Source: UBA8346 sp050260935
GTDB lineage: Bacteria; Bacillota; UBA4882; UBA8346
Length of the DNA stretch: 64,000 bases
NCBI GenBank assembly: GCA_050260935.1
Contig: JBLNCU010000087.1
Coordinates: forward strand, 13,177-77,176
Direction: 5' to 3'
Below, one piece after another: positions 52,631 to 61,386 of this stretch. The translations under genes were made by a program, and so were the position numbers. The notes beneath the pieces are model-generated. The model worked only from the letters and a program-made list of their open reading frames with translations, made no database searches and was not told the DNA's origin. How positions within the stretch are numbered: position 1 is the stretch's first letter; every line of letters begins with the position of its first letter.

Positions 52631-53824
52631 ATGACCAAACAAAAAATATTGAACTTAATCAGGTTTTTTGGCCCTATTTCACGGGTCGCTATAGCTGAAA
52701 AACTTGAAATTAGTAATACGGCGGTCACTAAATACATTACCGAATTACTTTCGGAAGGTATTATTTTAGAAACCGGAACCGAAAAATCAAGCGGCGGCCG
52801 GAAACCGACCTTGATAAATATCAATCCCAACTTTGGATATATTATTGGGATTGATTTTGGTCAAAGTTTTTTTCGAATAGCAGCCTTTGATTTACTTAAT
52901 CAAAATTTATATAATGAAACTTTACCTTCGTCAGAGTTAGGATTACCCGATGAAGGAATCAAAAAAATATTCGCGTTGATTCAAAGAGTTAAAAGTTTTG
53001 TAGGACCCGGGAAAAAATTACTGGCTATAGGAATTGCCATCTCCGGGATACCAATGGGAAATGATTGCAATTATATGACCATACCCAATTTGCCCGGCTG
53101 GAAATATATCGATTTCAAAACTCCATTCGCAAAAGAGTTTGAAGTCCCAGTATATATCGAAGACAGTCCCAGGATGAAGGCGCTTTATGAAAGCATTATC
53201 CCTTCCAATGGCAGATACAAAAATTTGATCTATATTAATATCGGAGTTGGCGTAGGCGCCGGTATAATGGTTTATGGCAGATTATTTCGAGGTTCCGCAG
53301 GCCTAGCGGGAGAAATTGGGCACATTATCGTTGAAGAAAACGGTTTGGTTTGCGGCTGCGGCAATCATGGCTGCCTCGAACAATACGCTTCAGTGCCGGC
53401 CATGGTTAGTAATGCTAAGGAAAAACTGTTACTTGGGGTCCGGTCCTCCATCATGGATTACGCCGGAGGAAATATAGACGGGGTAGATTCGTATGCTCTG
53501 GCGCGCGCACTCGCGGATCGTGATAAATTAGCCTTTAGTATTGTGGTTAACGCTGGAACTTATTTAGGCAAGGGCATAGCCCAAATAATTAATTTATTTA
53601 ACCCCGAACGAATAATAATTGGAGGGGGAGGAGCCGATATTTCGGATGAAATTCTCGATGAAATAATCAAAACTTGCCAAATCCGCGCTTTGAATGAAGC
53701 GGTTAAAACAGTCCAAATCATTAAATCCGCTAAAGGCGCCGACACCGCTTTACTGGGAGTTTCTATATTTTCACAGGATAATCTATTTGGCTTGACCGAA
53801 ATTCAAGAACAATCGTTATTTTAA
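52631..53824 (+). CDS. ROK-family transcriptional repressor
   Basis: The 397-residue protein has an N-terminal winged helix (PISRVAIAEKLEISNTAVTK, about 15-34) and a sugar-kinase-like ROK domain. The latter shows GIDFGQSF, the sugar-binding GEIGHIIV and zinc-binding CGCGNHGCLE (about 240-250) motifs. ROK repressors sense sugars and leave their operators when bound. It is transcribed away from the import operon across a region rich in AAGTTA/TAACTT repeats. This matches the ROK regulator found in Thermotoga-type inositol loci. The ligand is presumably an inositol or a pathway intermediate. Confidence 0.9.
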   Translation: MTKQKILNLIRFFGPISRVAIAEKLEISNTAVTKYITELLSEGIILETGTEKSSGGRKPTLININPNFGYIIGIDFGQSFFRIAAFDLLNQNLYNETLPSSELGLPDEGIKKIFALIQRVKSFVGPGKKLLAIGIAISGIPMGNDCNYMTIPNLPGWKYIDFKTPFAKEFEVPVYIEDSPRMKALYESIIPSNGRYKNLIYINIGVGVGAGIMVYGRLFRGSAGLAGEIGHIIVEENGLVCGCGNHGCLEQYASVPAMVSNAKEKLLLGVRSSIMDYAGGNIDGVDSYALARALADRDKLAFSIVVNAGTYLGKGIAQIINLFNPERIIIGGGGADISDEILDEIIKTCQIRALNEAVKTVQIIKSAKGADTALLGVSIFSQDNLFGLTEIQEQSLF

Positions 53825-53870
53825 TCTCTGCGGAATGCTTGGTTACGTATAAAGTCACTCTTTTTTAATC

Positions 53871-53921
53871 CGGCTCTGTCGCTGATAACTGCTTCACAAG
53901 TATCTCTGACAGAGCCGTTTG
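53871..53921 (+). terminator. Terminator after the ROK gene
   Basis: A perfect 10-bp stem CGGCTCTGTC / GACAGAGCCG with a 27-base loop, followed by TTTG; it lies between converging genes. Confidence 0.55.
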
Positions 53922-53942
53922 CCCATTAACCGGGTAGTAAAA

Positions 53943-55091
53943 TTACGGGTGTAACACTACTTTTATCGCTTGGCCCGACAAAGCGGTTTCCATGGCGGCG
54001 GTAGCATCTTTAATTAAAAACTTATGAGTAACAACTTCTTTTAACGGCATAGCCGATTGATATCTTTTTAGTTGTTCAATAGCGGGCCCGTAAGCGGTTA
54101 CTTCCTCGCCACAGACGCCGAATAGCCTAATATTCTTGGAGCAAAGGTCACGATGAGGGTTTATCTGGGTCGGTCCTACATCAACAAAATTGCCTACTTC
54201 GATATATAAACCGCTAAGCCTTAAAAGCTCCAACCCTTCGGTTACCGCCTCCGGAACCCCGGCGCATTCTACAATAACATCCGCGCCGCGGCCGTGAGTC
54301 AAGTCTTTAACAAGCGCTAACCGTTCATTCTTGGTAATCTCTTTGGCGTTAATGCAAACATCGGCTCCTAATTTTTTAGCCTTTTCCAACCGGTAATTAT
54401 AATTGTCTATAACTATAATCTGCCCGGCGCCAAGCATACGGGCCTTTATAAGGTGACAAATACCGACTGGGCCGGCACCCTGGATTAACAAGGTATCACC
54501 AAACCTAAATCCTTCATTGGAAAGAGTTGAAAATTGCTTTGCTTTATCAAGCGAGGCGGTAAGAGCCATCAGTTCTGTTAAGACTGCAATCTCGTCAGGA
54601 AGATCGTCAGGGACTTTAAAGACGTAGCTGCCGGGCAAAACATACATGTATTCTCCCCAGCCTCCGAATAAATGTGGGGGATTAGCGGCGCTGAGATTAT
54701 TTCCATAATCCACTGTGCTTTCACAGCAGCAATAATTATAGCCATTGCGACAATAAAAACAATGTCCGCAAGAAATATTGGCAGCCACTACAACCCTGTC
54801 TCCGATATGAAGAGGCTCACCATAATAATCACAAAAGCCGTTTTTCTGATCAAGCTCCTCTACCACGCCAACGTTCTCATGTCCCGGTATTACGGGTAAG
54901 GGAAGATTCTTCGGGGATTCGCTGCCGGAATATTGGGACAAACAACCTTCATAAGAATGTTTATCAGTTCCGCATATTCCCGACATTTTCATCCTTAGCA
55001 GAAAGCCTCCATCCTTAACTTCCGGGCGAGGATATTCTCTAATCTCCAGTTTCCGGGGCGCAACTAATGTAGCTGCTTTAACAGTTCCCAT
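53943..55091 (-). CDS. Zinc-dependent MDR alcohol/polyol dehydrogenase
   Basis: The 382-residue enzyme has catalytic-zinc residues in MSGICGTDKH and PGHENVGVVEE, structural-zinc cysteines in CGHCFYCRNGYNYCC and a Rossmann LLIQGAGPVGICHL. An extra loop after the catalytic site (GCLSQYSGSESPKNLPL) distinguishes it from the IolM-like enzyme. GGAGG precedes the ATG. It converges on the ROK gene and could act on another cyclitol, polyol or keto intermediate. Its substrate is unknown. Confidence 0.85.
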   Translation of the reverse strand: MGTVKAATLVAPRKLEIREYPRPEVKDGGFLLRMKMSGICGTDKHSYEGCLSQYSGSESPKNLPLPVIPGHENVGVVEELDQKNGFCDYYGEPLHIGDRVVVAANISCGHCFYCRNGYNYCCCESTVDYGNNLSAANPPHLFGGWGEYMYVLPGSYVFKVPDDLPDEIAVLTELMALTASLDKAKQFSTLSNEGFRFGDTLLIQGAGPVGICHLIKARMLGAGQIIVIDNYNYRLEKAKKLGADVCINAKEITKNERLALVKDLTHGRGADVIVECAGVPEAVTEGLELLRLSGLYIEVGNFVDVGPTQINPHRDLCSKNIRLFGVCGEEVTAYGPAIEQLKRYQSAMPLKEVVTHKFLIKDATAAMETALSGQAIKVVLHP

Positions 55092-55277
55092 AATATTACC
55101 TCCATATAAAAATTAATACAAGGCATCCAAAACCATCATTATCATAGCCTATTTTAACATAACCATCTCCAAAACTCCTTCGCAGTTTCAATATTTAAAA
55201 ATCGTTTTTTAAAATAAGCATAGATCTTTAAGGCGTTATTTTTATAGAGGTTCAAGTTTACTAAAGCGGGACTATAT

Positions 55278-56063
55278 CTACATCGCAAAACTCTCTTGAA
55301 AACCCATTTTTTGGGAAATTCCTTGCGCAGCCTTTAAAACCTCCGGTAAAATTTCATGTTTAATTCTGTATACCGACATTCTTTCCACCGGGCCGGACAC
55401 ACTCACTCCGGCCCAAACACGGTTTTCAAAATTGCGAACCGGGGCGGCTACACAGACAGCCCCTTCAGCCTGCTCGGAAAGATCCAGATAGTAACCATCC
55501 CGTCTTATTCGGGCCAATCCAATGACTAGATTGTCTATTTGGTTATTTGTAGCTCCGGTTTCTAATTCTGACAATCGTTCCCTCAATTCATCCTCTTCTA
55601 AATCAGTCAACAGTACCTTACCTATTCCGGTAGAATAAGCCGGGGCACGGCTACCAACTCCCGGAAACATCTTAACAATAATCATGTTAGTAGATTCCAC
55701 TTGATCAATATAGAGAACTTGTGCGCCATCAAGGATTGCCAGATTGGCTGTCTCATTAACCTTTTCCACTAATTGGTTTAAAAAAGGCCGAGCCGCTTTC
55801 TTTAAATTATTAACTGCTAAGACACTATTACCGACCTCAAAAGCTTTATAGCCTAATTGGTAATATGAAGTCGAAGTTTCTTGTTCTATAAAACCTTTAT
55901 TCAACATTGTGTTAAGCAGATGATGAGCTGTTGACACGCTTAAGCCGGCCCTTTTAGCCAATTCAGAAAGTGAAAGCGGCGAATTTTCCTTGGCCAAAAT
56001 TTCGAGTAAAGAGAAAGCTCTAAGTACCGATCTTACTAATTTACCCCTGTTATTTTCCGACAA
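55278..56063 (-). CDS. IclR-family transcriptional regulator
   Basis: The 261-residue protein has an N-terminal winged helix (SLSELAKRAGLSVSTAHHLL, about 32-51) and a C-terminal ligand-binding GAF-like IclR domain (LAILDGAQVLYIDQVESTNM, GSRAPAYSTGIGKVLL). It lies 28 bases after the glutamate dehydrogenase gene on the same strand, so both share the promoter at 57446-57474. IclR proteins often control sugar-acid or aromatic catabolism. The start is TTG behind GGAGG. Confidence 0.9.
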   Translation of the reverse strand: MSENNRGKLVRSVLRAFSLLEILAKENSPLSLSELAKRAGLSVSTAHHLLNTMLNKGFIEQETSTSYYQLGYKAFEVGNSVLAVNNLKKAARPFLNQLVEKVNETANLAILDGAQVLYIDQVESTNMIIVKMFPGVGSRAPAYSTGIGKVLLTDLEEDELRERLSELETGATNNQIDNLVIGLARIRRDGYYLDLSEQAEGAVCVAAPVRNFENRVWAGVSVSGPVERMSVYRIKHEILPEVLKAAQGISQKMGFQESFAM

Positions 56064-56091
56064 TTCATCAAGGCCTCCAATAACATAAGGC

Positions 56092-57336
56092 TCAAGGGAA
56101 AATTCCCCGAATTTGTTTGGCTTTTAATACCCGGTTTAACGCCACCATATAAGCGCCCATCCGCATACTGGTTTTCTTTTTTTGAGCAGTCTCCCAAACC
56201 TCATCAAAGGCGCGAATAATAATCTTTTTTAATAGTGAATTAATCTCATGTTCATCCCAGAATAAGGATTGCAAGTTCTGAACCCACTCAAAATAGGAAA
56301 CAATGACCCCGCCTGAATTTGCCAAGATATCGGGTACAACCACGGTACCTTTATTCTCTAATATTTTATCCGCTTCAAAGGTTATAGGTCCGTTTGCCCC
56401 TTCTACAATGATTTTTGCTTGAACCTTGGCGGCATTCTCTTTGGTAATCTGATTTTCAATTGCCGCCGGGATCAGGACATCAACCGGCAGAGTCAATAAC
56501 TGATCATTGGTGATTTCAGTCACACCTTTGGCGGTATATCCTTTCAAAGAATGATTGGTTGCCACATAGTTCCGTATACTATCGATATCTAATCCCTTTT
56601 CGCAGTAAAGGCCTAAATTTACATCACTTACAGCTACAATTTTATAACCGTTTTGATATAAAAGCTTGGCGGAGGCGCTTCCCACATTTCCGAATCCTTG
56701 AACGGCAATTGTCGCTTTCAGTAAATCAATCCCCAATTTAGAAGCAATTGCTTGGGTAATAAGAGATACGCCTCTACCGGTAGCCTCATGGCGGCCTAGC
56801 GAGCCGCCGATCTCAACCGGTTTCCCGGTAACAACCCCTGGAACGGCGTACCCGGCAAAAGTACTGTAAGTATCCATAATCCAGCCCATAATTTGAGCAT
56901 TTGTATTAATATCAGGGGCGGGGATATCTTTCTCCGGCCCTAGAAGCGGCAAAATAGCCGCGGTATATCGCCTGGTCAATCTATTTAACTCCGCTTGGGA
57001 TAGTTTAGTGGGGTCTACCGTAATTCCGCCCTTAGCTCCCCCGTATGGAATATTGGCCACCGCGCACTTCCAAGTCATCCAAGCGGCCAAAGCCTTAACC
57101 TCATCAAGATTTACATCGGGATGAAAACGGATTCCGCCTTTACATGGACCTCTTGAACTGCAATGTTGGATCCGGTAGCCTTCGAATACCTCAATATGGC
57201 CGTCATCCATTTCCACCGGCACGGATACCGTTAATTCCCGCTCCGGGTATCGCAACGTCACATAATCGGATTGCTTTAACCCAAGTAGTTTGGCCGCGCT
57301 GTCGAGTTGATCAAGCATTTCTTGATAAGGATTCAT
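56092..57336 (-). CDS. Glu/Leu/Phe/Val dehydrogenase (glutamate dehydrogenase)
   Basis: The 414-residue enzyme interconverts glutamate and 2-oxoglutarate plus ammonia. Conserved parts are CKGGIRFHPDV, the catalytic lysine in PYGGAKGGITVDP, APDINTNAQIMGWIMD and the Rossmann segment ATIAVQGFGNVGSASAKLL. The size fits the hexameric small class found in anaerobes. The ATG 57334-57336 is preferred, eight bases after GGGAGG, over a longer frame to 57411. Co-transcription with the IclR gene, beside an aminotransferase operon, suggests recycling of glutamate nitrogen. Confidence 0.93.
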   Translation of the reverse strand: MNPYQEMLDQLDSAAKLLGLKQSDYVTLRYPERELTVSVPVEMDDGHIEVFEGYRIQHCSSRGPCKGGIRFHPDVNLDEVKALAAWMTWKCAVANIPYGGAKGGITVDPTKLSQAELNRLTRRYTAAILPLLGPEKDIPAPDINTNAQIMGWIMDTYSTFAGYAVPGVVTGKPVEIGGSLGRHEATGRGVSLITQAIASKLGIDLLKATIAVQGFGNVGSASAKLLYQNGYKIVAVSDVNLGLYCEKGLDIDSIRNYVATNHSLKGYTAKGVTEITNDQLLTLPVDVLIPAAIENQITKENAAKVQAKIIVEGANGPITFEADKILENKGTVVVPDILANSGGVIVSYFEWVQNLQSLFWDEHEINSLLKKIIIRAFDEVWETAQKKKTSMRMGAYMVALNRVLKAKQIRGIFP

Positions 57337-57445
57337 TTCTGCAACCTCCCGAAATTTTTTGCTGATAAAAAAACACTGGAAATAAATTTTTCTTTGCTGG
57401 AAACAGCCCAAATTTCCAAATAAAGTAATTAAAGATTATATACTA

Positions 57446-57502
57446 ATTATACGATAAATAGCTTATACTGTAAATGCTTTTTTAACTTAATTTATAAAGT
57501 TA
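57446..57502 (-). promoter_or_regulatory. Promoter of the glutamate dehydrogenase-iclR operon with an upstream inverted repeat
   Basis: TTTACA (57469-57474), 17 bases, TATAAT (57446-57451) make a near-consensus promoter. Just upstream is TAACTT, eight bases, AAGTTA (57483-57502), the same half-sites as in the aminotransferase operon promoter. Confidence 0.7.
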
Positions 57503-57812
57503 TGTCGCTAGTTCCTTGCACGGTTTCTTTAGACAGTTTTAAATCGAAAATGTATAGGATAAAATGTTTAATAAACACCGGTGGGTCTTTATTGTTTTTA
57601 AATTTTTTTTATAAAGTTTATTGAAGGGTATAAAGAAGGAAGGAGAAGAAAGCAGGGAATCTTGTGGGCGCTTACTTCTTAAGCTTCGAATAAAAACCGC
57701 CTCCGCTTTTGAGACAGTCTTTAAACAGCTTGTTTACACTCCAAGATAAAATGGGAAAAATTTTTTTAATTAAACCCCGTTTACTTTTGGTTATACTATC
57801 CCCGGTGATAAA
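57503..57812. other. Upstream region of the LOG-family gene
   Basis: AT-rich spacer of about 300 bases with no gene. TATACT at about 57793 could be a -10 box for the plus-strand gene, but I see no matching -35 box. No terminator or repeat is clear. Confidence 0.35.
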
Positions 57813-58535
57813 ATGATCCAGCTTCAACATCCCAAAGGCTTCCGGGATAATGAGGATAAGGAGCTCTTACAGACACCCTGTCCGCCGCTGCTAGACTTTA
57901 CCACTCAAGATCCCTGGCGGATTTTACGGATCCAAGGTGAAATAGTCGAGGGGTTTGACGCCCTTTCGAAAATCGGTCCGGCGGCGACTATTTTCGGATC
58001 GGCCCGTTTTCCGAAAGAAAATCCCTATTACCAGGCCACGGTGGATATAGCCAAACACCTGGCAACGGCGGGAATGGCTGTCATCTCTGGCGGCGGGCCG
58101 GGGATAATGGAAGCGGCAAATCTAGGGGCTTATGAAGTTCACGGTACTTCAGTCGGTTGCGGTATCCAACTGCCGAAAGAGCCGGCGCCCAACCCTTACC
58201 AGACCATTGCCTTGCGGTTCCGCTATTTTTTTGTCCGGAAATTAATGTTTATTAAGTATTCGGTGGCTTTTATCATCATGCCCGGCGGGTTCGGCACCAT
58301 GGATGAGCTTTTTGAGGCCTTGACCCTGGTCCAAACGGATAAAATAGACCATTTCCCAGTGGTGCTCTACTGCTCGGGATATTGGAATGGTTTAATCGGG
58401 TGGATGGGAGAGCAAATGCTGCAGGCGGGGTGCATTGACGCCAATGACTTAAAACTATTCCGGGTGGTTGATGAACCGCATGAAGCGGCTGCAATCGTCA
58501 TTGAAAGCAGCCGGGAGCATGGGTTTTTAAAGTAA
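57813..58535 (+). CDS. LOG-family protein (TIGR00730, nucleoside 5'-monophosphate phosphoribohydrolase type)
   Basis: The 240-residue Rossmann-fold protein has the two family motifs GGGPGIMEAAN (about 90-100) and MPGGFGTMDELFEALTL (about 152-168, PGGxGTxxE). Characterised members release adenine or cytokinin bases from their 5'-monophosphates. Old databases call them lysine decarboxylases, which is wrong. An N-terminal extension of about 45 residues precedes the core. It stands alone, ending 17 bases from the converging HlyD gene. GGTGAT before the ATG is a modest site. Confidence 0.9.
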   Translation: MIQLQHPKGFRDNEDKELLQTPCPPLLDFTTQDPWRILRIQGEIVEGFDALSKIGPAATIFGSARFPKENPYYQATVDIAKHLATAGMAVISGGGPGIMEAANLGAYEVHGTSVGCGIQLPKEPAPNPYQTIALRFRYFFVRKLMFIKYSVAFIIMPGGFGTMDELFEALTLVQTDKIDHFPVVLYCSGYWNGLIGWMGEQMLQAGCIDANDLKLFRVVDEPHEAAAIVIESSREHGFLK

Positions 58536-58551
58536 GAATCACCTAGGGCAG

Positions 58552-59451
58552 CTACTGGTTGACTTTGATTTTTACCTCCACCGACATTCCCGGCACTAAA
58601 GGCATGGACTCTGAGATCCGGTCAAATAAAATTTTCACCGGAAGCTTTTGGGTTGTTTTGGTAGAGTCGCTGATTTGAAACGGCGGCGGAACAATGGCTG
58701 AGCCTACTTGAGCAACCCGGCCTTTAAACGGATGGTTTGGATAAGCATCTACGGAAATTTCGGCTGCCTGATTCGGATGGATCAGTCTAATCTTTGTCTC
58801 TTCAAAGTTGGCGGTAACCCATACGTGATGCAAGTCATTAATTAAAAAGATGACTTGCCCTGGTTGCACAACTTCACCCGGCATTATTGAGCGTTTGGCT
58901 ACCACCCCGGAGAACGGGGCGGTAATTCTGGTATTGAGAAGTTGGGTTTCAATAACCCCCAATTGCGCCTTGGCGGTGTCAATCTGAGTTTGAGCGATCG
59001 CATATTGAGCCTTGGCAGCGTCCAAAGTTTTGGCGGCATGGTCATATTGCTCCTTAGTAGTAACCCCGGTGTCCAACATGGTTTTTGTCCGTTCAAAATC
59101 CTCTTGGGCCTTGTCAACATTAACTTTGGCCAATATCAAATTTTGTTTGGCGCTATTTAGCAGCGCAGTCGCTTGGGTTTGTTGGGCGCGCAAATCAGTG
59201 TCGTCCAATTGAACTAAAACGTCCCCCGCTTTGACCTTGGCCCCTTCATCCACGGTTAAACTGCTGACCCGTCCCAGTATTTTGGCGCTTACCGAGACAT
59301 GACTCCCGTCGACCGCCGCATCATCAGTATAAACATATTTTAAGGAGTTAAGCCAATAAAACAAACCGCCTATTCCCGCAATTACTAAAATACCAAGAAT
59401 TATAGCCCCGATTAAAATCGGTTTTTTATGCTCTTCGGTTTTCGCCTTCAT
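58552..59451 (-). CDS. HlyD/EmrA-family membrane fusion protein
   Basis: The 299-residue adaptor has one membrane helix (PILIGAIILGILVIAGIGGL), a biotinyl-lipoyl barrel pair (VSAKILGRVSSLTVDEGAKV and LNTRITAPFSGVVAKRSIMP), a long alpha hairpin (QATALLNSAKQNLILAKVNV to AKAQLGVIE) and a beta barrel domain. Such proteins link an inner-membrane pump to an outer-membrane channel. It is the last gene of the MarR-ABC operon, 24 bases after the second ABC gene. The TolC-like channel is not in the window. Confidence 0.9.
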   Translation of the reverse strand: MKAKTEEHKKPILIGAIILGILVIAGIGGLFYWLNSLKYVYTDDAAVDGSHVSVSAKILGRVSSLTVDEGAKVKAGDVLVQLDDTDLRAQQTQATALLNSAKQNLILAKVNVDKAQEDFERTKTMLDTGVTTKEQYDHAAKTLDAAKAQYAIAQTQIDTAKAQLGVIETQLLNTRITAPFSGVVAKRSIMPGEVVQPGQVIFLINDLHHVWVTANFEETKIRLIHPNQAAEISVDAYPNHPFKGRVAQVGSAIVPPPFQISDSTKTTQKLPVKILFDRISESMPLVPGMSVEVKIKVNQ

Positions 59452-59475
59452 GGACCGTACTTCCTTTCTGTTATT

Positions 59476-61386
59476 TTAAACCGCTTGTTCATCAACGTAA
59501 GCGCCGGTAAACTGGCTATTGTATAGGTCGGCATAAAAACCTCCTTTAGCTATCAGCTCCTTATGATTACCCATTTCAATAATGGCACCGTTATTCATGA
59601 CCAGGATCAGCTCGGCATCGCGAATGGTGGAGAGCCGGTGGGCAATGACAAAACTGGTCCGGCCCTTCATCAGTTCCTTCATGGCTTTTTGAATATAAAC
59701 CTCGGTTCTGGTATCGACACTGCTGGTGGCCTCATCAAGAATGAGAATCGCCGGTTCCGCCAATATTGCCCGGGCAATTGTCAATAATTGTTTTTCACCC
59801 TGGGAAATATTCGAGGCTTCCTCGTTTAAAACAGTATTGTAACCTTGCGGCAAGGCGCGGATAAAATGGTCCGCGTGGGCCGCTTTGGCTGCTTGAATAA
59901 TCTCATTGTCGGTAGCGCCCGGCTTACCATAGGCGATGTTCTCCTTAATGGTTCCGTTAAAAAGCCAGGTGTCCTGAAGCACCATGCCGAACATGGACCG
60001 TAAATCGCCCCGTTTTAAGTCCCTAATATCTACACCGTCTATTGTAATCCTGCCGCCGTTTATTTCATAGAAACGCATTAACAGATTGACCAGGGTGGTT
60101 TTCCCGGCGCCAGTCGGTCCGACAATGGCGACGGTCTGTCCCGGTTTGACCTCGATATTCAGGTTTTCCATCAGGCTGACGCCTTCTTTATAACTGAACT
60201 TTACATTTTCAAATTTAACTTCACCCCGCGGGGATTCAATTACCACGCCGTCGGTCCGATCGGGGATTTCCTCGGTTTCATCAAGGATCTCGAAAACCCG
60301 TTCCGCTGAGGCGATGGTTGATTGCAAGATATTGGCGATGTTGGCCGTTTGAACTATCGGCTGAGTAAACTGTTGAGAGTACTGAATAAACGCCTGGACA
60401 TCACCTAATTCAATCTTCTTTTTAATGACGTAAATCCCGCCCATGATGCAGATAATTACATAGCCGATATTGGTGATAAACTGCATTAACGGAAATATAA
60501 CTCCAGAAACAAATTGGGCGCGCCAACCGGCGCTGTATAACCGGTCGTTGATTTCGTTAAACTCTTTAATCGATTGTGCTTCCCGGCGAAAAGCTTTGAT
60601 TATTTTGTGACCGGTAAACATCTCCTCAACATGGCCGTTAAGCGCCCCAAGTTCCTTTTGCTGAGCGGCGAAATTTTTCTGCGAGCTTTTGGCGATTAAA
60701 GCGGTTACCGCCAAGGAAGCCGGTAAAGTTACCAGCGCGACCAGAGTCAACATCGGACTGATAGTCAGCATCATGATTATCACGCCGATAATCGTACAAA
60801 CCGAAGTGATAAGCTGGGTTAAACTCTGTTGCAAGGTAGTGCTGATATTATCAATATCATTGGTTACCCTGCTCATAATCTCGCCGTGGGTGCGGGAATC
60901 AAAATATTTCAAAGGCAGCCTGGCCAATTTGTCATTTACGTCCCGGCGCATTTCAAAGACGGTCTTTTGAGCCACTCCCGCCATTACATATTGCTGAATA
61001 AAGGTAAATATGGAGCTGAGAATGTAAAAGCCGATTAAAATCAGAATAATGGTGCCAATATATCTGAAATCAATGGAAGGAACCGGTAAATGCCTTTGGT
61101 AAGCCACTATTTTCCCAATAATGCCCGCGAGTAATCTGGTAGTGGCTTTTCCTAGAATTTTAGGTCCTAAAACGCTAAACACCGTACTGAAAACGGCGAA
61201 CAGAAAAACTATACTCAGTTGGGCGGTATGAGGCCTTAAGTAAACAAGCATCCGTTTAACAGTGCCTTTTACATCCTTAGCCTTTTCAACGGCGCCTCCT
61301 AAAGGCCCCCCACCAAAACCTCTGCCGGGTCGCCCGCCTCCCGGTCCAAAGCCTCCATGTCTTTGTGTTCTAGGTTCCGCGCTCAT
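59476..61386 (-). CDS. ABC exporter half-transporter, partner B (consensus Walker B, altered signature)
   Basis: The 636-residue type IV exporter subunit has a glycine/proline-rich N-terminus (HGGFGPGGGRPGRGFGGGPL), a six-helix membrane domain (about 60-360) and a nucleotide-binding domain. The latter has Walker A GPTGAGKTT, an altered signature ISQGEKQ instead of LSGGQ, and Walker B ILILDEATSSVD with the catalytic Glu. It pairs with the upstream subunit, whose signature is intact but whose catalytic Glu is Asp. The start is the ATG 61384-61386, overlapping the upstream stop as ATGA with GAGGAGGAG before it. Confidence 0.92.
   Translation of the reverse strand: MSAEPRTQRHGGFGPGGGRPGRGFGGGPLGGAVEKAKDVKGTVKRMLVYLRPHTAQLSIVFLFAVFSTVFSVLGPKILGKATTRLLAGIIGKIVAYQRHLPVPSIDFRYIGTIILILIGFYILSSIFTFIQQYVMAGVAQKTVFEMRRDVNDKLARLPLKYFDSRTHGEIMSRVTNDIDNISTTLQQSLTQLITSVCTIIGVIIMMLTISPMLTLVALVTLPASLAVTALIAKSSQKNFAAQQKELGALNGHVEEMFTGHKIIKAFRREAQSIKEFNEINDRLYSAGWRAQFVSGVIFPLMQFITNIGYVIICIMGGIYVIKKKIELGDVQAFIQYSQQFTQPIVQTANIANILQSTIASAERVFEILDETEEIPDRTDGVVIESPRGEVKFENVKFSYKEGVSLMENLNIEVKPGQTVAIVGPTGAGKTTLVNLLMRFYEINGGRITIDGVDIRDLKRGDLRSMFGMVLQDTWLFNGTIKENIAYGKPGATDNEIIQAAKAAHADHFIRALPQGYNTVLNEEASNISQGEKQLLTIARAILAEPAILILDEATSSVDTRTEVYIQKAMKELMKGRTSFVIAHRLSTIRDAELILVMNNGAIIEMGNHKELIAKGGFYADLYNSQFTGAYVDEQAV

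Noticed and set aside
57813..58535. Lysine decarboxylase
   Set aside because: An old database label; the PGGxGTxxE motif and Rossmann fold are those of LOG phosphoribohydrolases and there is no PLP site.
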